Part shown: in pieces, positions 35,155-44,519 of the stretch | Layout: each line of letters begins with the position of its first letter | Numbering within the stretch: the first letter of the stretch is position 1 | NCBI RefSeq assembly: GCF_029167235.1 | Contig: NZ_JARFTR010000242.1 | Coordinates: 1-64,000 of the forward strand | Reading direction: 5' to 3' | Length of the DNA stretch: 64,000 nt | From: Kamptonema sp. UHCC 0994 | Lineage (GTDB): Bacteria; Cyanobacteriota; Cyanobacteriia; Cyanobacteriales; Microcoleaceae | Notes under the pieces: generated by a model | Told to the model about the DNA's origin: nothing | What the model saw: the letters and a program-made list of their open reading frames with translations, nothing else | Databases searched by the model: none | Position numbers and translations under genes: made by a program

Positions 35155-36036
35155 TTAGGGTTGCCCGATCGCTTTGCTCAGATGGTTTACAGCAATTTGG
35201 GGAGATTCAAAGCGGCTGTGGGGAACGGTTTGAAAAATGCCTACACCGGGAGTTCCGTTAACCAGCAAAACTTTATCTGCACTTAACCGTGCTGCTTGGG
35301 AGGAAAAGGTATCCAAGCCATCGGTGATAAAAACAGCAAAGCGACGAGGTGGTTGGTTAAAACCGGAACTAGGTTCCTGAAATAGCAAGTTTGCTCGTTG
35401 AATTGCAGTTTGAATATCAGTTGCTTGGCAGTTTCGGGGATGATTGAGGATAGCTACAACTTGGGGTTTAATCGTTGCAATTTGTGCTTGATTTTCTTTT
35501 TTCAAAGTGGCAAGGCGCTGTTGAAAGTTAGCTAAGGTTTGACGATCTTGGGCTAATTGCTGTTCATAAATTTGTAGGAGTTGATCGTACTCGGCTTTGA
35601 TTTTTTTGTTTTTGAAGGGATTACCCCGCTTAGAGTTAGGCTCTTCGGGTTTGATTGGGTTATTAAATTGGCTGGCTTCTAAACGGGGTGGCTGTGGCAA
35701 AGTAGCCCGCACTAAGGGTTGGTTACTGCGATCGCAAATTGCCCCGAAAGCAATGGTTCCCCCCGTTTGTTGGAGTGCATCAAATACTACTTGGAAGTCT
35801 TCAAATTTAACGGGTGCAACGCGGGCTGAAGTCATGCTTCCAGATAGGTCTGGAAAAATACCAACGGTAGCAGGAGCACTTTGATGAGGCTGCTGGGCGA
35901 TCGCTTGGGCAACTTCGGGAATGGGTTGACCCGTTTGGGGTAGACTAGCTTCAGACGGATGGGGTTTGCAACTGCTGAGTGTGAGGGCGATCGCCACGCT
36001 GGAAATCGTTGCAGCAGCAATAGAGGTTTTGACCAT
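35155..36036 (-). CDS. vWA-domain lipoprotein
   Basis: 293 aa from the ATG at 36036, giving MVKTSIAAATISSVAIALTL then a lipobox LSSC; the longer frame to 36102 would bury this signal. After lipidation at Cys23 the protein carries a vWA domain with a canonical MIDAS (FPDLSGSM) and VFITDGLDTFSS. A charged coiled-coil insert lies at about 145-200. It is expected at the outer face of the cytoplasmic membrane. It is first in the series with the coiled-coil membrane protein and AAA ATPase. Confidence 0.82.
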   Translation of the reverse strand: MVKTSIAAATISSVAIALTLSSCKPHPSEASLPQTGQPIPEVAQAIAQQPHQSAPATVGIFPDLSGSMTSARVAPVKFEDFQVVFDALQQTGGTIAFGAICDRSNQPLVRATLPQPPRLEASQFNNPIKPEEPNSKRGNPFKNKKIKAEYDQLLQIYEQQLAQDRQTLANFQQRLATLKKENQAQIATIKPQVVAILNHPRNCQATDIQTAIQRANLLFQEPSSGFNQPPRRFAVFITDGLDTFSSQAARLSADKVLLVNGTPGVGIFQTVPHSRFESPQIAVNHLSKAIGQP

Positions 36037-36201
36037 ATCTAGAACTCTCGGCTTCGATTGGCTTCTATAGCCATATCGAGATTGAGCAGCCTTGTTATGC
36101 AATCAAAACGTACTTATGTCACAAGAGCTACACTACCACAGCGATCGCATATCATTTTCTCTACTATAAGTCAGCTATCGAACATAGCTTAAGTAGTGAG
36201 T

Positions 36202-39200
36202 TTAGGATTGACCAATAGTACAAAAAGCGGCCCAATAGTAAGGTTCTTGGAATGGCTTAGAATTATTTTGATGTAACTGGAGATACAACGCCATCTCCTC
36301 CTTCCTATTCAAAGGTAATTGATTTGTATCAATCCACTGCTTTAGTTCAGATATTGTGGCATCTCGCAGCCATATTTGAGCTAGGCAGAGTGCTGTAGCT
36401 ACAGAGTTTTGACTTTGCAGATTCTCGTAAAACTTAATCATCAAGAAACTTGTAGAAAAATCGTCCACTGCCCAAAGACTGCTAACAACATTGGTACTAC
36501 CTGCAACTAGAAAGCCGCTAGGCAAACCAATGTATTCATCACTCTGGCTACTAAAGTCAATCAACCCAGTTTCACAAGCTGATAGAACTACTAAGCGACA
36601 TTGACTAAGATCGAGCTTGAAGATTTCTCTTAACGTAAGACAATTTTCTAAATTAGGTTTTTTGGTTTCCCGTGAACAAATTTCATAACTGGAATCTTCT
36701 AGTGTTCCCCAAGTAGAATTTGTTGCACCAGCCAAGACCAAAGCTGAGTCTAGAGGTGATTCAAAGTTAAAGTAACCGTGACAGGAAAAATGAACACAAT
36801 GAGCATTAAGAAGACGAGAGCTATTCAATGCTTCTTTTTTGGCAGATTCCTTGGCTAAGACATCATCGTTAGGCTCAAAGTCTCGCCTGATTGCTTCAAC
36901 TTCAATATCAGTAAAATTTAGGTCTTTGTTAGGATTCTGAATGGCAAAAAAGTTTTTAAAATCAGGACGATTCCGATTTTGGCTTAATTGCAACATCTGG
37001 CAACTTGGAGCATAACTTATTCCTTTGGGAAAGTGGTCTAGCAGGCTATGTTGATAGGCAGTTAAGGGCAAGGCATGAAGGGGTAACAAGTGCAGGAAGC
37101 GATGGGGTATCAAAATTAGTCGATTGCACCCGCTCTGTAAATAGCTGATTATCTGATCTATATGTAGTATTTGAGCAAGACGTTGAAGGCGATCTGAAAA
37201 TTGCTCTCGCCATTGGCTCTTGTTATTGCCGTAGTCCTGCAAGTATTCTTCTACCCAGTCAATTAAGTTTTCTAAGTCTTGTTCAGAAGATTCCCAGAGT
37301 TGGATTGGGGGGTAAGCGGATGTAATGACAAAAGCAACAAATTTATCTTTGTTAAGATACCATTCAATAATCGCGGTTTGATCGTCAATCAGTTGTTGAA
37401 TTTGGTCAAACTTGATCCCTTCACGGGGATAAAGTTCATTATAGCGTTGACGCAGTTGATTGAGGCGGGTGTTATCTAGTGTAGAATCGGCAGCAAAGCG
37501 ACGTTCTTCGAGATTGATTTCTGCTTTAAGGTGTTGCAGTTCATTTTGGACGGCTGCTGGGAGATCTCCTTTGGGGTATAAGTTGCAATTGGCAAGGAGT
37601 TCAACTAAGTTACGTGCTTTGCTGCGTTCGGCATATTCTATAGCTACGGTGTAGTTTTTTAGTTCTATGCAAACTTCCACCATATTTTGATAGATTTGGT
37701 TGTATTCTTCAGCTAATTTCTTCTTAGCTTCATCGCCAGAATAAATCTCACCTCGAAGGAACTCGACAGTATTAATGGCATCAGCAAAAGTATTATAAGC
37801 TAACTGTAAGTTGGGAACTTCTCGATAGGCAAGACCTAAATTAAATAAGGTTTCCGCATAGTTTTGCGGGAAAGCTTCGCGGGTGTAGACTTCGAGTGCA
37901 GCGCTGTAAAATGCGATCGCCATCTCAAGATTATCAGCCCTCTCTCCCCTGATTCTGTTACTGTAGGCAGCAGCCAGATTATTTTGCGTCATTGCCCAAT
38001 TTTCGGGAAAAGCTTCACGGGTGCGGACTTGGAGTGCAGCAGTGTAAAATGCGATCGCCATCTCAAGATTATCAGCCCTCTCTCCCCTGATTCTATTACG
38101 GTAGGCATTAGCCAGATTATTTTGCGTCATTGCCCAATTTTTGGGAAAAGCTTCACGGGTGTAGACTTCGAGTGCAGCACTGTAAAATGCGATCGCCTGC
38201 TCGATATTATCAGTCCTATCTCCCCTGATTCTGTATAAGTAGGCATTTGCCAGATTATTTTGCGTCGTTGCCCAATCTTCAGGATATGCTTCACGAGTGT
38301 ACACTGTTAATGCTGCTGCGTAACAAGCGATCGCTCTTTCTAAGTTATCAGCTTTATCTCCTCTGATTCGGTTACTGTAAGCAGTCCCTAAATTATTTTG
38401 AGTTGTTGCCCAATTTTCAGGAAATTGGTTAAGAGTGCGTACCTGTAAAGCTTGTATATAACATTCAATTGCTATTTCCAAATTTTCAAATTTATGTCCT
38501 TTAATTCTGTTGAAGTAAACATTTCCTAAATTATTTTGAATCATTGCCCAGTCAGAAGGAAATGCCTCGCGAGTGTAAACCTGTAAAGCATTCTGATAAC
38601 AGCAAATAGCCATTTCTAAATTGTCAGCCCTATCCCCTCGAATTCGGTTGTTGTAAAATGTAGCCAGGTTATTTTGAGTAGCTGCCCACTCTTGTGGGAA
38701 ATCCTCACGGCTGCGAATTTGTAAAGCATTCTGGTAACAATGTATAGCTTTTTCCAAATTTTCCGAACGATCTGCAAATATGCGGTAACTATAAGCAGCA
38801 CCCAAATTATTTTGAGTCGTAGCCCATTGTTCGGGAAAAGCTTCAGGAGTGTAAACCTGTAAAGCTGATTGATAGCAAGCAATTGCTATCTCTACATTGT
38901 CTGCTTTATCCCCTCTGATCCGATCGCTGTAAGCATTGCCAAGACTGTTTTGCAAACTTGCCCATTGCTCTGGAAAATTTTCACAAGTGTAGACTTCTAA
39001 AACTGCTTGATAGCAAGCAATAGCATTTTCTAAGTTCTCACTTCTTTCACCTCTTATCCTGTTGTAATACGCTCTTCCTAAATTAATTTTTGAATTAGAC
39101 CATTCTAAAGGGTAAGATTCTTTTCCAAAGGCCATTATAGCTATTTCATAAGCTGCCATAGCAATTTCTAAATTATCAGCCCTACTTCCGAGTGGAAACA

Positions 39201-39672
39201 GTTGAATTATAATTCCAAAATTACAGAGTGTTGACGCTATAAATTCTGCTTGATCGGATACAAGTTGAGTTAAAGCATTAGTTCCCCATTTTGTTAGAAC
39301 TGAAACCAATTGTGTGTTAAGTTTATCTATATTTGACTGTAAAATAGGGTAAACTGCTTGCGGACTAGCATCACTGTCTGAAATAGCTTGTAAAATCTCC
39401 AATAAAAAAGTTAAATAATTTTCTGATGATTCATCGCCTAATAACTTGTTTAAGAAAGCCTTAATTTGAAAGGCAAGGTTTTCCAAAAAGGCTGCTGCAT
39501 CTTTATTACCATTTTCAACCAATAATTTTTCTGCTACTTGCTCCAAGATAAGGACTAAGTGAGCATCAATGAGTTCCTGGTTAGCATTCAAAACCTCTCC
39601 CTCTTGTCCATTCGGACAAGTCAGCAGTAGTTGTACCAGATTTAGATAAGCATTTAGACGCTGCTCATCCAT
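36202..39672 (-). CDS. TPR-CHAT protein
   Basis: 1156 aa. Residues 1-75 are a helical module (MDEQRLNAYLNLVQLLLTCPNG) that also starts the TraD fusion at 44520. About ten 46-residue TPR-like repeats follow, with a motif such as TREAFPENWAMTQNNLA-AY. The C-terminal CHAT domain has the catalytic His near 963 (HFSCHGYF) and Cys near 1031 (LSACETG), and a full complement of motifs up to PYYWAAF. This type resembles the Craspase/TPR-CHAT protease lineage rather than the AGHS type elsewhere in the window. An HTH regulator lies 40 bp upstream on the same strand. Confidence 0.93.
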   Translation of the reverse strand: MDEQRLNAYLNLVQLLLTCPNGQEGEVLNANQELIDAHLVLILEQVAEKLLVENGNKDAAAFLENLAFQIKAFLNKLLGDESSENYLTFLLEILQAISDSDASPQAVYPILQSNIDKLNTQLVSVLTKWGTNALTQLVSDQAEFIASTLCNFGIIIQLFPLGSRADNLEIAMAAYEIAIMAFGKESYPLEWSNSKINLGRAYYNRIRGERSENLENAIACYQAVLEVYTCENFPEQWASLQNSLGNAYSDRIRGDKADNVEIAIACYQSALQVYTPEAFPEQWATTQNNLGAAYSYRIFADRSENLEKAIHCYQNALQIRSREDFPQEWAATQNNLATFYNNRIRGDRADNLEMAICCYQNALQVYTREAFPSDWAMIQNNLGNVYFNRIKGHKFENLEIAIECYIQALQVRTLNQFPENWATTQNNLGTAYSNRIRGDKADNLERAIACYAAALTVYTREAYPEDWATTQNNLANAYLYRIRGDRTDNIEQAIAFYSAALEVYTREAFPKNWAMTQNNLANAYRNRIRGERADNLEMAIAFYTAALQVRTREAFPENWAMTQNNLAAAYSNRIRGERADNLEMAIAFYSAALEVYTREAFPQNYAETLFNLGLAYREVPNLQLAYNTFADAINTVEFLRGEIYSGDEAKKKLAEEYNQIYQNMVEVCIELKNYTVAIEYAERSKARNLVELLANCNLYPKGDLPAAVQNELQHLKAEINLEERRFAADSTLDNTRLNQLRQRYNELYPREGIKFDQIQQLIDDQTAIIEWYLNKDKFVAFVITSAYPPIQLWESSEQDLENLIDWVEEYLQDYGNNKSQWREQFSDRLQRLAQILHIDQIISYLQSGCNRLILIPHRFLHLLPLHALPLTAYQHSLLDHFPKGISYAPSCQMLQLSQNRNRPDFKNFFAIQNPNKDLNFTDIEVEAIRRDFEPNDDVLAKESAKKEALNSSRLLNAHCVHFSCHGYFNFESPLDSALVLAGATNSTWGTLEDSSYEICSRETKKPNLENCLTLREIFKLDLSQCRLVVLSACETGLIDFSSQSDEYIGLPSGFLVAGSTNVVSSLWAVDDFSTSFLMIKFYENLQSQNSVATALCLAQIWLRDATISELKQWIDTNQLPLNRKEEMALYLQLHQNNSKPFQEPYYWAAFCTIGQS
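37866..38985. repeat. tandem 138-bp repeats encoding TPRs
   Basis: The 46-codon TPR units are very similar at the DNA level. For example, the HIP1-containing stretch starting at 37914 recurs at 38052, 138 bp later, with only a few changes. Such repeats can expand or contract by recombination and so change the sensor length. Confidence 0.8.
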
Positions 39673-39712
39673 TTTTGATGCTCACTTATGCTATCAACGC
39701 CATTTGGGTTGG

Positions 39713-40519
39713 TTAATTTATGTCCCAACAGTTTAAAATAATTGCTACAATGAATAACAACTGTACCCAATACGATTTTACCTTAGCTACCAGGTTTTTG
39801 TCTTTGATGCCTCGATTAAAGAAAGAACTAACAGACCCAACTTTGACTGCCAATATTTTTGCTATCTCACCCCAAGTGTATCCATCTAACCACAATAGAG
39901 TTATTTTCTGTAAATTAACATCTTTACGCTCCCTCATCGGTTTCCCGAAAATATTCTCAGGATTCTCTACAACAATTTCCCTGAATTTTTCTAAAAAAGA
40001 AGGTTCTTGTTTTTCGGAAATAAATTGGTCTAAGAAAGTCATTTTTGATTCTTCGGCATTGCCTGATTGATGATTGCTGATTGGTTTGTCGGCTGAAACT
40101 ACAACATCTATGACTGCTTCCCCCTTCTCTCTTCTTTGATGAATACCCTCATGATCGAGACAGGCATCGATATGTTTTTTAGACTGGATATGTCTTGCCA
40201 AGTGTAAAATATTTCCCTTTTGAGGGTCAAACTGCTTTCGCCGAGTAAATTGGACAAGTGCCAAATCCGTTTCTTGCTTAGTTACCTCCGAAACTTGACT
40301 ATACTCACTGGCAGATAATGCAGATGTATGCTTTGGGTTTGGAAGCCGACCAGGTTTTTTGAGTTCTGAAACCAGTCTAGTCCAGGCTCGCTCATCCTCA
40401 AAACTTTTAGGCGAATGCCTCTGGGTTTCCAAAGCTAGCTTGTTCAGATAGTCGTTCAGTTCGGTTTCAGAGGACTTTTCGTTTGGCTCAGGAGATGGCT
40501 GCTTGTCCTTTTCGTCCAT
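39713..40519 (-). CDS. HTH regulator with hydrophobic C-terminal tail
   Basis: 268 aa, mostly polar and probably flexible up to residue 190, then an HTH-like region (VNLQKITLLWLDGYTWGEIAKILAVKVGSVSSFF) followed by KVKSYWVQLLFIVAIILNCW, a short hydrophobic end that could anchor it in the membrane. HPR residues at 35-60 and QFTRRKQFDP-like basic parts suggest nucleic-acid or RNA polymerase contact. It is the first gene of the pair with TPR-CHAT, as the sigma-like gene is for CHAT-RelA. Its exact family is not recognised; a sigma-like origin is possible. Confidence 0.6.
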   Translation of the reverse strand: MDEKDKQPSPEPNEKSSETELNDYLNKLALETQRHSPKSFEDERAWTRLVSELKKPGRLPNPKHTSALSASEYSQVSEVTKQETDLALVQFTRRKQFDPQKGNILHLARHIQSKKHIDACLDHEGIHQRREKGEAVIDVVVSADKPISNHQSGNAEESKMTFLDQFISEKQEPSFLEKFREIVVENPENIFGKPMRERKDVNLQKITLLWLDGYTWGEIAKILAVKVGSVSSFFNRGIKDKNLVAKVKSYWVQLLFIVAIILNCWDIN

Positions 40520-40601
40520 AGGTAAATTTTTCCTTTAGAGCAGTGTGGTTAGTTCTGTATCCAAAAACATCGCTAAAGTTCTGCAAACAACTCAAATTTT
40601 T

Positions 40602-40805
40602 TTATTTTAATTCCACTACCCGGTAGCCATGACGAGGCAACCATCCGGCTTCATCTAGATGGACGGTGCGAGCGATCACCCACAGCAGCTTACCTCCCGA
40701 AACTCGATTTTCCCATATTTGGGCAACGGGTTGGTAGTCGTAGCAGCTAGCATCATCCCGGCGTGCAGCTTCTCCTGTTGGGCCATGCGATCGCTCCTCC
40801 CGCAT
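40602..40805 (-). CDS. small hypothetical protein
   Basis: 67 aa (MREERSHGPTGEAARRDD ...). The end, RTVHLDEAGWLPRHGYRVVELK, faintly resembles the RAVHLDEIG stretch of the vWA2 protein at 47384, but over too few residues to conclude. It has no membrane segment. It lies between the HTH regulator and the nuclease-like gene. Confidence 0.4.
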   Translation of the reverse strand: MREERSHGPTGEAARRDDASCYDYQPVAQIWENRVSGGKLLWVIARTVHLDEAGWLPRHGYRVVELK

Positions 40806-40897
40806 TGTCCACCTGATGCTGAAGCTAAACGCACTGCGTATATATATGTAAATTTTAGGATGTTTCTCTATCGGTAGCGATCGGCATTATTATGCAC

Positions 40898-41536
40898 TCA
40901 AAAGGCACTCATTCCCACATCTAAATCGTGAGTTAGCCTTTGTTCTTGGGTCAGAGTTTGCGCTGAATAAGATTGCTCTAATCCTTGCTCTAGATAGGTT
41001 TGTTTTTCTATTTGCGTCCAAAACTCTCCCGTTTTTGGGTCAATCTCTGTCCGCACGACCTCATAACGCATCCGATTTCCTCCATCATAATTTCTCAATA
41101 CTTCTTTAGCCGCATTTTGTTCATACTGGGAAACGTTGTTATAAGGAAACGATGGCTGTGGACGAGCAATTTTCTCGCAAGTTTCTACTGTCCAAGCAGT
41201 TTGCTTTTGTAGTGTGCTTTCACCAGAACCCTGCCCTTTAAATTCCACTACCACCAATTCATCTTTCTGGGGGTCGCGATACAAACTATCAAAGCCTTGC
41301 CTAATAGATTTGCTATCACCGTGAAATACTTCTTCATAACCTAGAACCTCAGTGACATAGCGATCGCCCATCGATTCCCCCATCACCTTAGAAATTTCTG
41401 ACTTACCTCGACTCAATTGTTGATTGTAAAACTGAGCCATTTCTTGCCCATCTTGAGTATTCCAGTAGTGGCGATGCAGAAACTCCTGACGGCTACCTTG
41501 CGTTGATGCAATCAGATTATCTCTAGAACGGTTCAT
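40898..41536 (-). CDS. putative PD-(D/E)xK nuclease-like protein
   Basis: 212 aa with a very good ribosome site (AGGAGG). The segment QGFDSLYRDPQKDELVVVEFKGQG fits a restriction-endonuclease-like core (Asp, then Glu-x-Lys on the next strand), as in toxin and repair nucleases. The N-terminal part (1-75) is helical; the C-terminal part is unrecognised. It lies 78 bp after the TraD-like gene on the same strand. Nuclease activity is inferred only from the motif. Confidence 0.55.
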   Translation of the reverse strand: MNRSRDNLIASTQGSRQEFLHRHYWNTQDGQEMAQFYNQQLSRGKSEISKVMGESMGDRYVTEVLGYEEVFHGDSKSIRQGFDSLYRDPQKDELVVVEFKGQGSGESTLQKQTAWTVETCEKIARPQPSFPYNNVSQYEQNAAKEVLRNYDGGNRMRYEVVRTEIDPKTGEFWTQIEKQTYLEQGLEQSYSAQTLTQEQRLTHDLDVGMSAF

Positions 41537-41614
41537 TATTTTCCTCCTAAAATGTTAAAGTTCTGTTTTTTGTAGAGACGTTGCCTGCAACATCTCTACA
41601 GTCGTGTAGGTTAA

Positions 41615-43081
41615 TTAAATAGAGCGCGGTACGAAAGCATCTGCTATTGGTGCTTGAGTATGAATCGGCACGCGAATCTTAGCAACGGGATTATCCCCAC
41701 CTATGACTAAATAGCCTTCTAAGTTGGGTATCATTTGCAGTTCGGTTGGTTGAACTGTGTATTCCTCTTGCTTTTCGTGGTGAATGTTTTCCGATCGCTC
41801 TCCTCGTCCTAAGTTATGATTAATCGCGACGCGAATTTCCCAGTAGCGGCGCTTGCCAATCAGATCCGCCATGCGCTGGCTAGTTTCAGCATCGGGACAA
41901 TTGAGAATCAGCTTGGTAAAAGTGTTTTGTAACAGAATGCGAGTTGATTCAATGCCATAAGTTTTAGTCATTTGGGCATCTGTTTGTGTGCCAATGATGG
42001 CAGTTCCTCCAAATTTACGCCCTTCTGCTAGTAAGCGTTCTAAGGTTGGTAACTTCTGTAATGCCCCTAGTTCGTCAATCACGATCGCAGTTTTCATCAT
42101 GGGATATGGATCTTTACTGAGAATGCCGCGAATCACCAGATCGATCGCTGCACTCAACGGCGTTTTGAGCGTTGATGTTTGCCCTTCCAGTAAGGGCAAA
42201 AACAGCCAGCGTGGATCGTCACTGTGCCCATACTGATAGAAGCTTAATGATTGTCCGCGATCGCTCAGATACTCATAGCACTCAGTCTGAGAATTTAATG
42301 TAAACCGCACGCTTGCAGCTAATTTGGGATCTTCAAAGCACTGAATTGCAGGTGTATCGTGCAGTAACATCCGCATATCTTGAGCGCTACCGTTGATAAT
42401 TTGACGAACTTCTTCGTTATTAGCGGTTTTTTTCCAGATATTCGCTAACAGCAATTGCGCTTGTTTGTACCAAATCTTATCCTGGGTATCTTCAGAAATG
42501 GGTATAAACGAGTTGGCAATTTCCAAAGCAGGGAGCGATCGCATTTCTTCGGTATGACTCCAAGTTACAGAGCGATCGTCCAATGGGTTGAAAATCAAAT
42601 CGCGATCGCGGTAAAAATATCGCAACATTTCCCCGTTGCGATCGAGAATCACGACTCGAAAATCCGATCGTTGTCGCAGGGTATCTAGTAATTGAATCAA
42701 AGCCTGAGTCTTCCCAGCACCCGCACGTCCGACAATAAAAATATTCAACCACTCTTGTTCTGTAGTTAGTCGGACATTAGCTAACTGTAAACGTGGTTCA
42801 TTCACCACACCCTTATATTGCTTTTGTTGGCGTTGCAGGTGTCGGTTTAGTTCTTCACTGCCAACACTTTCTCGACCGCCAATTTCGGTTTGATTGAGCT
42901 TACGCTTGCGCCGATCGACCAATACTGTCATCCCTGTACTTGCTCCACCTCCGGCAAGCATAAAAGGTATTAAATCACGCACTGAGATATAAAATGCAAT
43001 ACCCGATCCTACTAAAGCCCCACAAAGGCTACTAGGAATAATTTGATTGCGTAAAGCACTTGAAGAATGAGGCTGATTCAT
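41615..43081 (-). CDS. TraD/VirD4-like type IV coupling ATPase
   Basis: 488 aa. Two N-terminal membrane helices (about 18-55) precede an ATPase with Walker A GRAGAGKTQAL, Walker B TAIVIDELGALQ and the IIGTQTDAQM motif. Coupling proteins deliver the relaxase-DNA complex to the conjugation channel. The MOB_P-type relaxase at 62211 would be a natural client. It forms an operon with the small membrane protein (18-bp gap) and perhaps the nuclease-like gene. No other type IV secretion genes are in this window. Confidence 0.9.
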   Translation of the reverse strand: MNQPHSSSALRNQIIPSSLCGALVGSGIAFYISVRDLIPFMLAGGGASTGMTVLVDRRKRKLNQTEIGGRESVGSEELNRHLQRQQKQYKGVVNEPRLQLANVRLTTEQEWLNIFIVGRAGAGKTQALIQLLDTLRQRSDFRVVILDRNGEMLRYFYRDRDLIFNPLDDRSVTWSHTEEMRSLPALEIANSFIPISEDTQDKIWYKQAQLLLANIWKKTANNEEVRQIINGSAQDMRMLLHDTPAIQCFEDPKLAASVRFTLNSQTECYEYLSDRGQSLSFYQYGHSDDPRWLFLPLLEGQTSTLKTPLSAAIDLVIRGILSKDPYPMMKTAIVIDELGALQKLPTLERLLAEGRKFGGTAIIGTQTDAQMTKTYGIESTRILLQNTFTKLILNCPDAETSQRMADLIGKRRYWEIRVAINHNLGRGERSENIHHEKQEEYTVQPTELQMIPNLEGYLVIGGDNPVAKIRVPIHTQAPIADAFVPRSI

Positions 43082-43099
43082 ATTTTATTCTCCTCTGGC

Positions 43100-43477
43100 T
43101 CAGTTCAAATAACGCTGTGATTGCCAAACTGATAAACCTGCTAAAGCTAGGAGAGGGAAAGGCCCCATATTCAGAACCCAACCTGCTGCCAAACCAATAC
43201 TTCCAAACACAATTTGTCGATAAAGCGGATCAACGTTACTCAGAAACCAATCAAGAGCGGCGGCAATGCTAACTCCAATACCAAAAGCAAGTAAGCTGTC
43301 AATTTGGACTTGAACCATAGGCGCTAAAACTACAAACAGTACCCCACTGCTGAAGTAAAAGGCATGGCGGAAACACCACGGTAATACCGTTTGCACTAAC
43401 AATTGCAATAACCAAAAGCAGACCTGAAACGTCAAGCTGAAGACTTGCATTAACAAAGAGAAAAACAAATTTTCCAT
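43100..43477 (-). CDS. small multi-span membrane protein of the TraD operon
   Basis: 125 aa with about four hydrophobic segments: FFSLLMQVFSLTFQVCFWLL, FYFSSGVLFVVLAPMV, LLAFGIGVSIAAALDWFL and IVFGSIGLAAGWVLNM. There is no family match by eye. It lies directly before the TraD-like gene and likely works with it in the membrane. The 190 bp upstream (43478-43666) holds small hairpins (for example CAGCAG/CTGCTG and TTCCC/GGGAA arms) and probably the promoter. Confidence 0.65.
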   Translation of the reverse strand: MENLFFSLLMQVFSLTFQVCFWLLQLLVQTVLPWCFRHAFYFSSGVLFVVLAPMVQVQIDSLLAFGIGVSIAAALDWFLSNVDPLYRQIVFGSIGLAAGWVLNMGPFPLLALAGLSVWQSQRYLN

Positions 43478-43666
43478 AAACTCCTCGCATACATAAAGTG
43501 TGCGTACTCAATCCGTTAGTTCTGCCTGCGTGGGTAAAGACAAGGCAGCAGTAATTTGCTGCAACAGCCTTCCCTGTAAGGGAAACTTTGCAACGGTTGT
43601 ATATCTGTATCGTTAGAGTTCGACTCAGTTATGCAATTTTGTCTAGGGTTGAACCGTCATACGAGT

Positions 43667-43870
43667 TTATTGAGCTTTGCTAGATCCGACTTGGTGGAGT
43701 TGGGCGATCGCTACTGGGTCGGGAAGTTGGGTGAGGAGGCGATCGCAGTAGGTTTGTAGTTCGCTGAGTAATGTGGAAAGTTGGTTTAGTTGTGCTTCTA
43801 CTTTGGTGATTTTTTGGGCTAGGGGTTGACGCTGTTGAATAATGCGATCGATTTGCTGGGGTCTAGGCAT
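43667..43870 (-). CDS. short coiled-coil ORF, possibly a truncated gene
   Basis: 67 aa, MPRPQQIDRIIQQRQPLAQK then a heptad-rich stretch ending LPDPVAIAQLHQ. It may be the N-terminus of a larger cyanobacterial protein (a dynamin-like GTPase is a guess) cut short. It stands alone beside a cluster of MITE-like repeats, which supports decay. Confidence 0.4.
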   Translation of the reverse strand: MPRPQQIDRIIQQRQPLAQKITKVEAQLNQLSTLLSELQTYCDRLLTQLPDPVAIAQLHQVGSSKAQ

Positions 43871-44040
43871 AGGATTTGTCTGGTTTAACTCTGCTAGGGA
43901 TGTATCGTGACAAACTGTTGGTTTTATGCGAAGTGTGGGGTAGAGTTAGCGCAAGCCGGAACTGATGAAACCCGCCCAGTAGTGTGGTGCTGCGAAGGGA
44001 TATTGTTGACGGGAGAGGGTTTTGAGGTTTTGTTTGAAGA

Positions 44041-44147
44041 TACAGCGGTTTCCGCAGTAGTGAGGTACACCAAATATAGAGGTAACGACTGTAATAAATT
44101 AGTTTGGTAATTTCTGACTGTACCTCATAACAGCGGAAACCGCTGTA
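44041..44147. mobile_element. 107-bp MITE with 28-bp terminal inverted repeats
   Basis: The left end (44041-44068) begins TACAGCGGTTTCCGC and the right end (44120-44147) is its reverse complement, with three mismatches over 28 bp. TA at both ends fits the TA target of IS630/Tc1-type elements, which often spawn such MITEs in cyanobacteria. It contains no gene. Confidence 0.75.
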
Positions 44148-44148
44148 A

Positions 44149-44297
44149 CCCTCTTTTGTCACTTTGGTCAGAGAAAAAGGCTTTCACCTTGCGATCGCTG
44201 GATTTTAGCCATTCTCAATAATTTAGGCAACGCCCGGCGAAAGCCTTACAAACCAGTAGTTCTAGAAAATTCTCTGCCGAGAGTGACAAAAGAGGGG
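44149..44297. repeat. 149-bp inverted-repeat element sharing ends with the IS701-like relic
   Basis: CCCTCTTTTGTCACTTTGG starts at 44149, and its near reverse complement, ending GTGACAAAAGAGGG, closes at 44296-44297. The same motif lies against the stop of the transposase relic at 51811-51832. It is directly adjacent to the MITE at 44041-44147. The remaining stretch to 44519 is AT-rich and holds nothing I recognise. Confidence 0.6.
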
Positions 44298-44519
44298 TAA
44301 AATACGCGATCCCATAAATTCCCAAAGACTCAGGTAATTCTTGGATGTGAGATTTAGTCCTCTCTTCATCAGAGGGTAAAGTAGGGGTTATTAAAAGGTA
44401 AAAAATACTTACCAGCAAAGTGAAAAATTATTTTTGAATTAGCTATTGCTGTGAATAATAATTTAATTATTCATAAAATTATTACGCTAATATTTTATGG
44501 AATTTATCTGATAATTATA

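Noticed and set aside
37864-38238. 124-codon plus-strand ORF
   Set aside because: It is an antisense reading of the TPR repeats; its own repeats merely mirror them.
43907-44110. 67-codon ORF rich in Cys and Val
   Set aside because: It runs into the MITE at 44041 and has no homologue I recognise; at best a relic.
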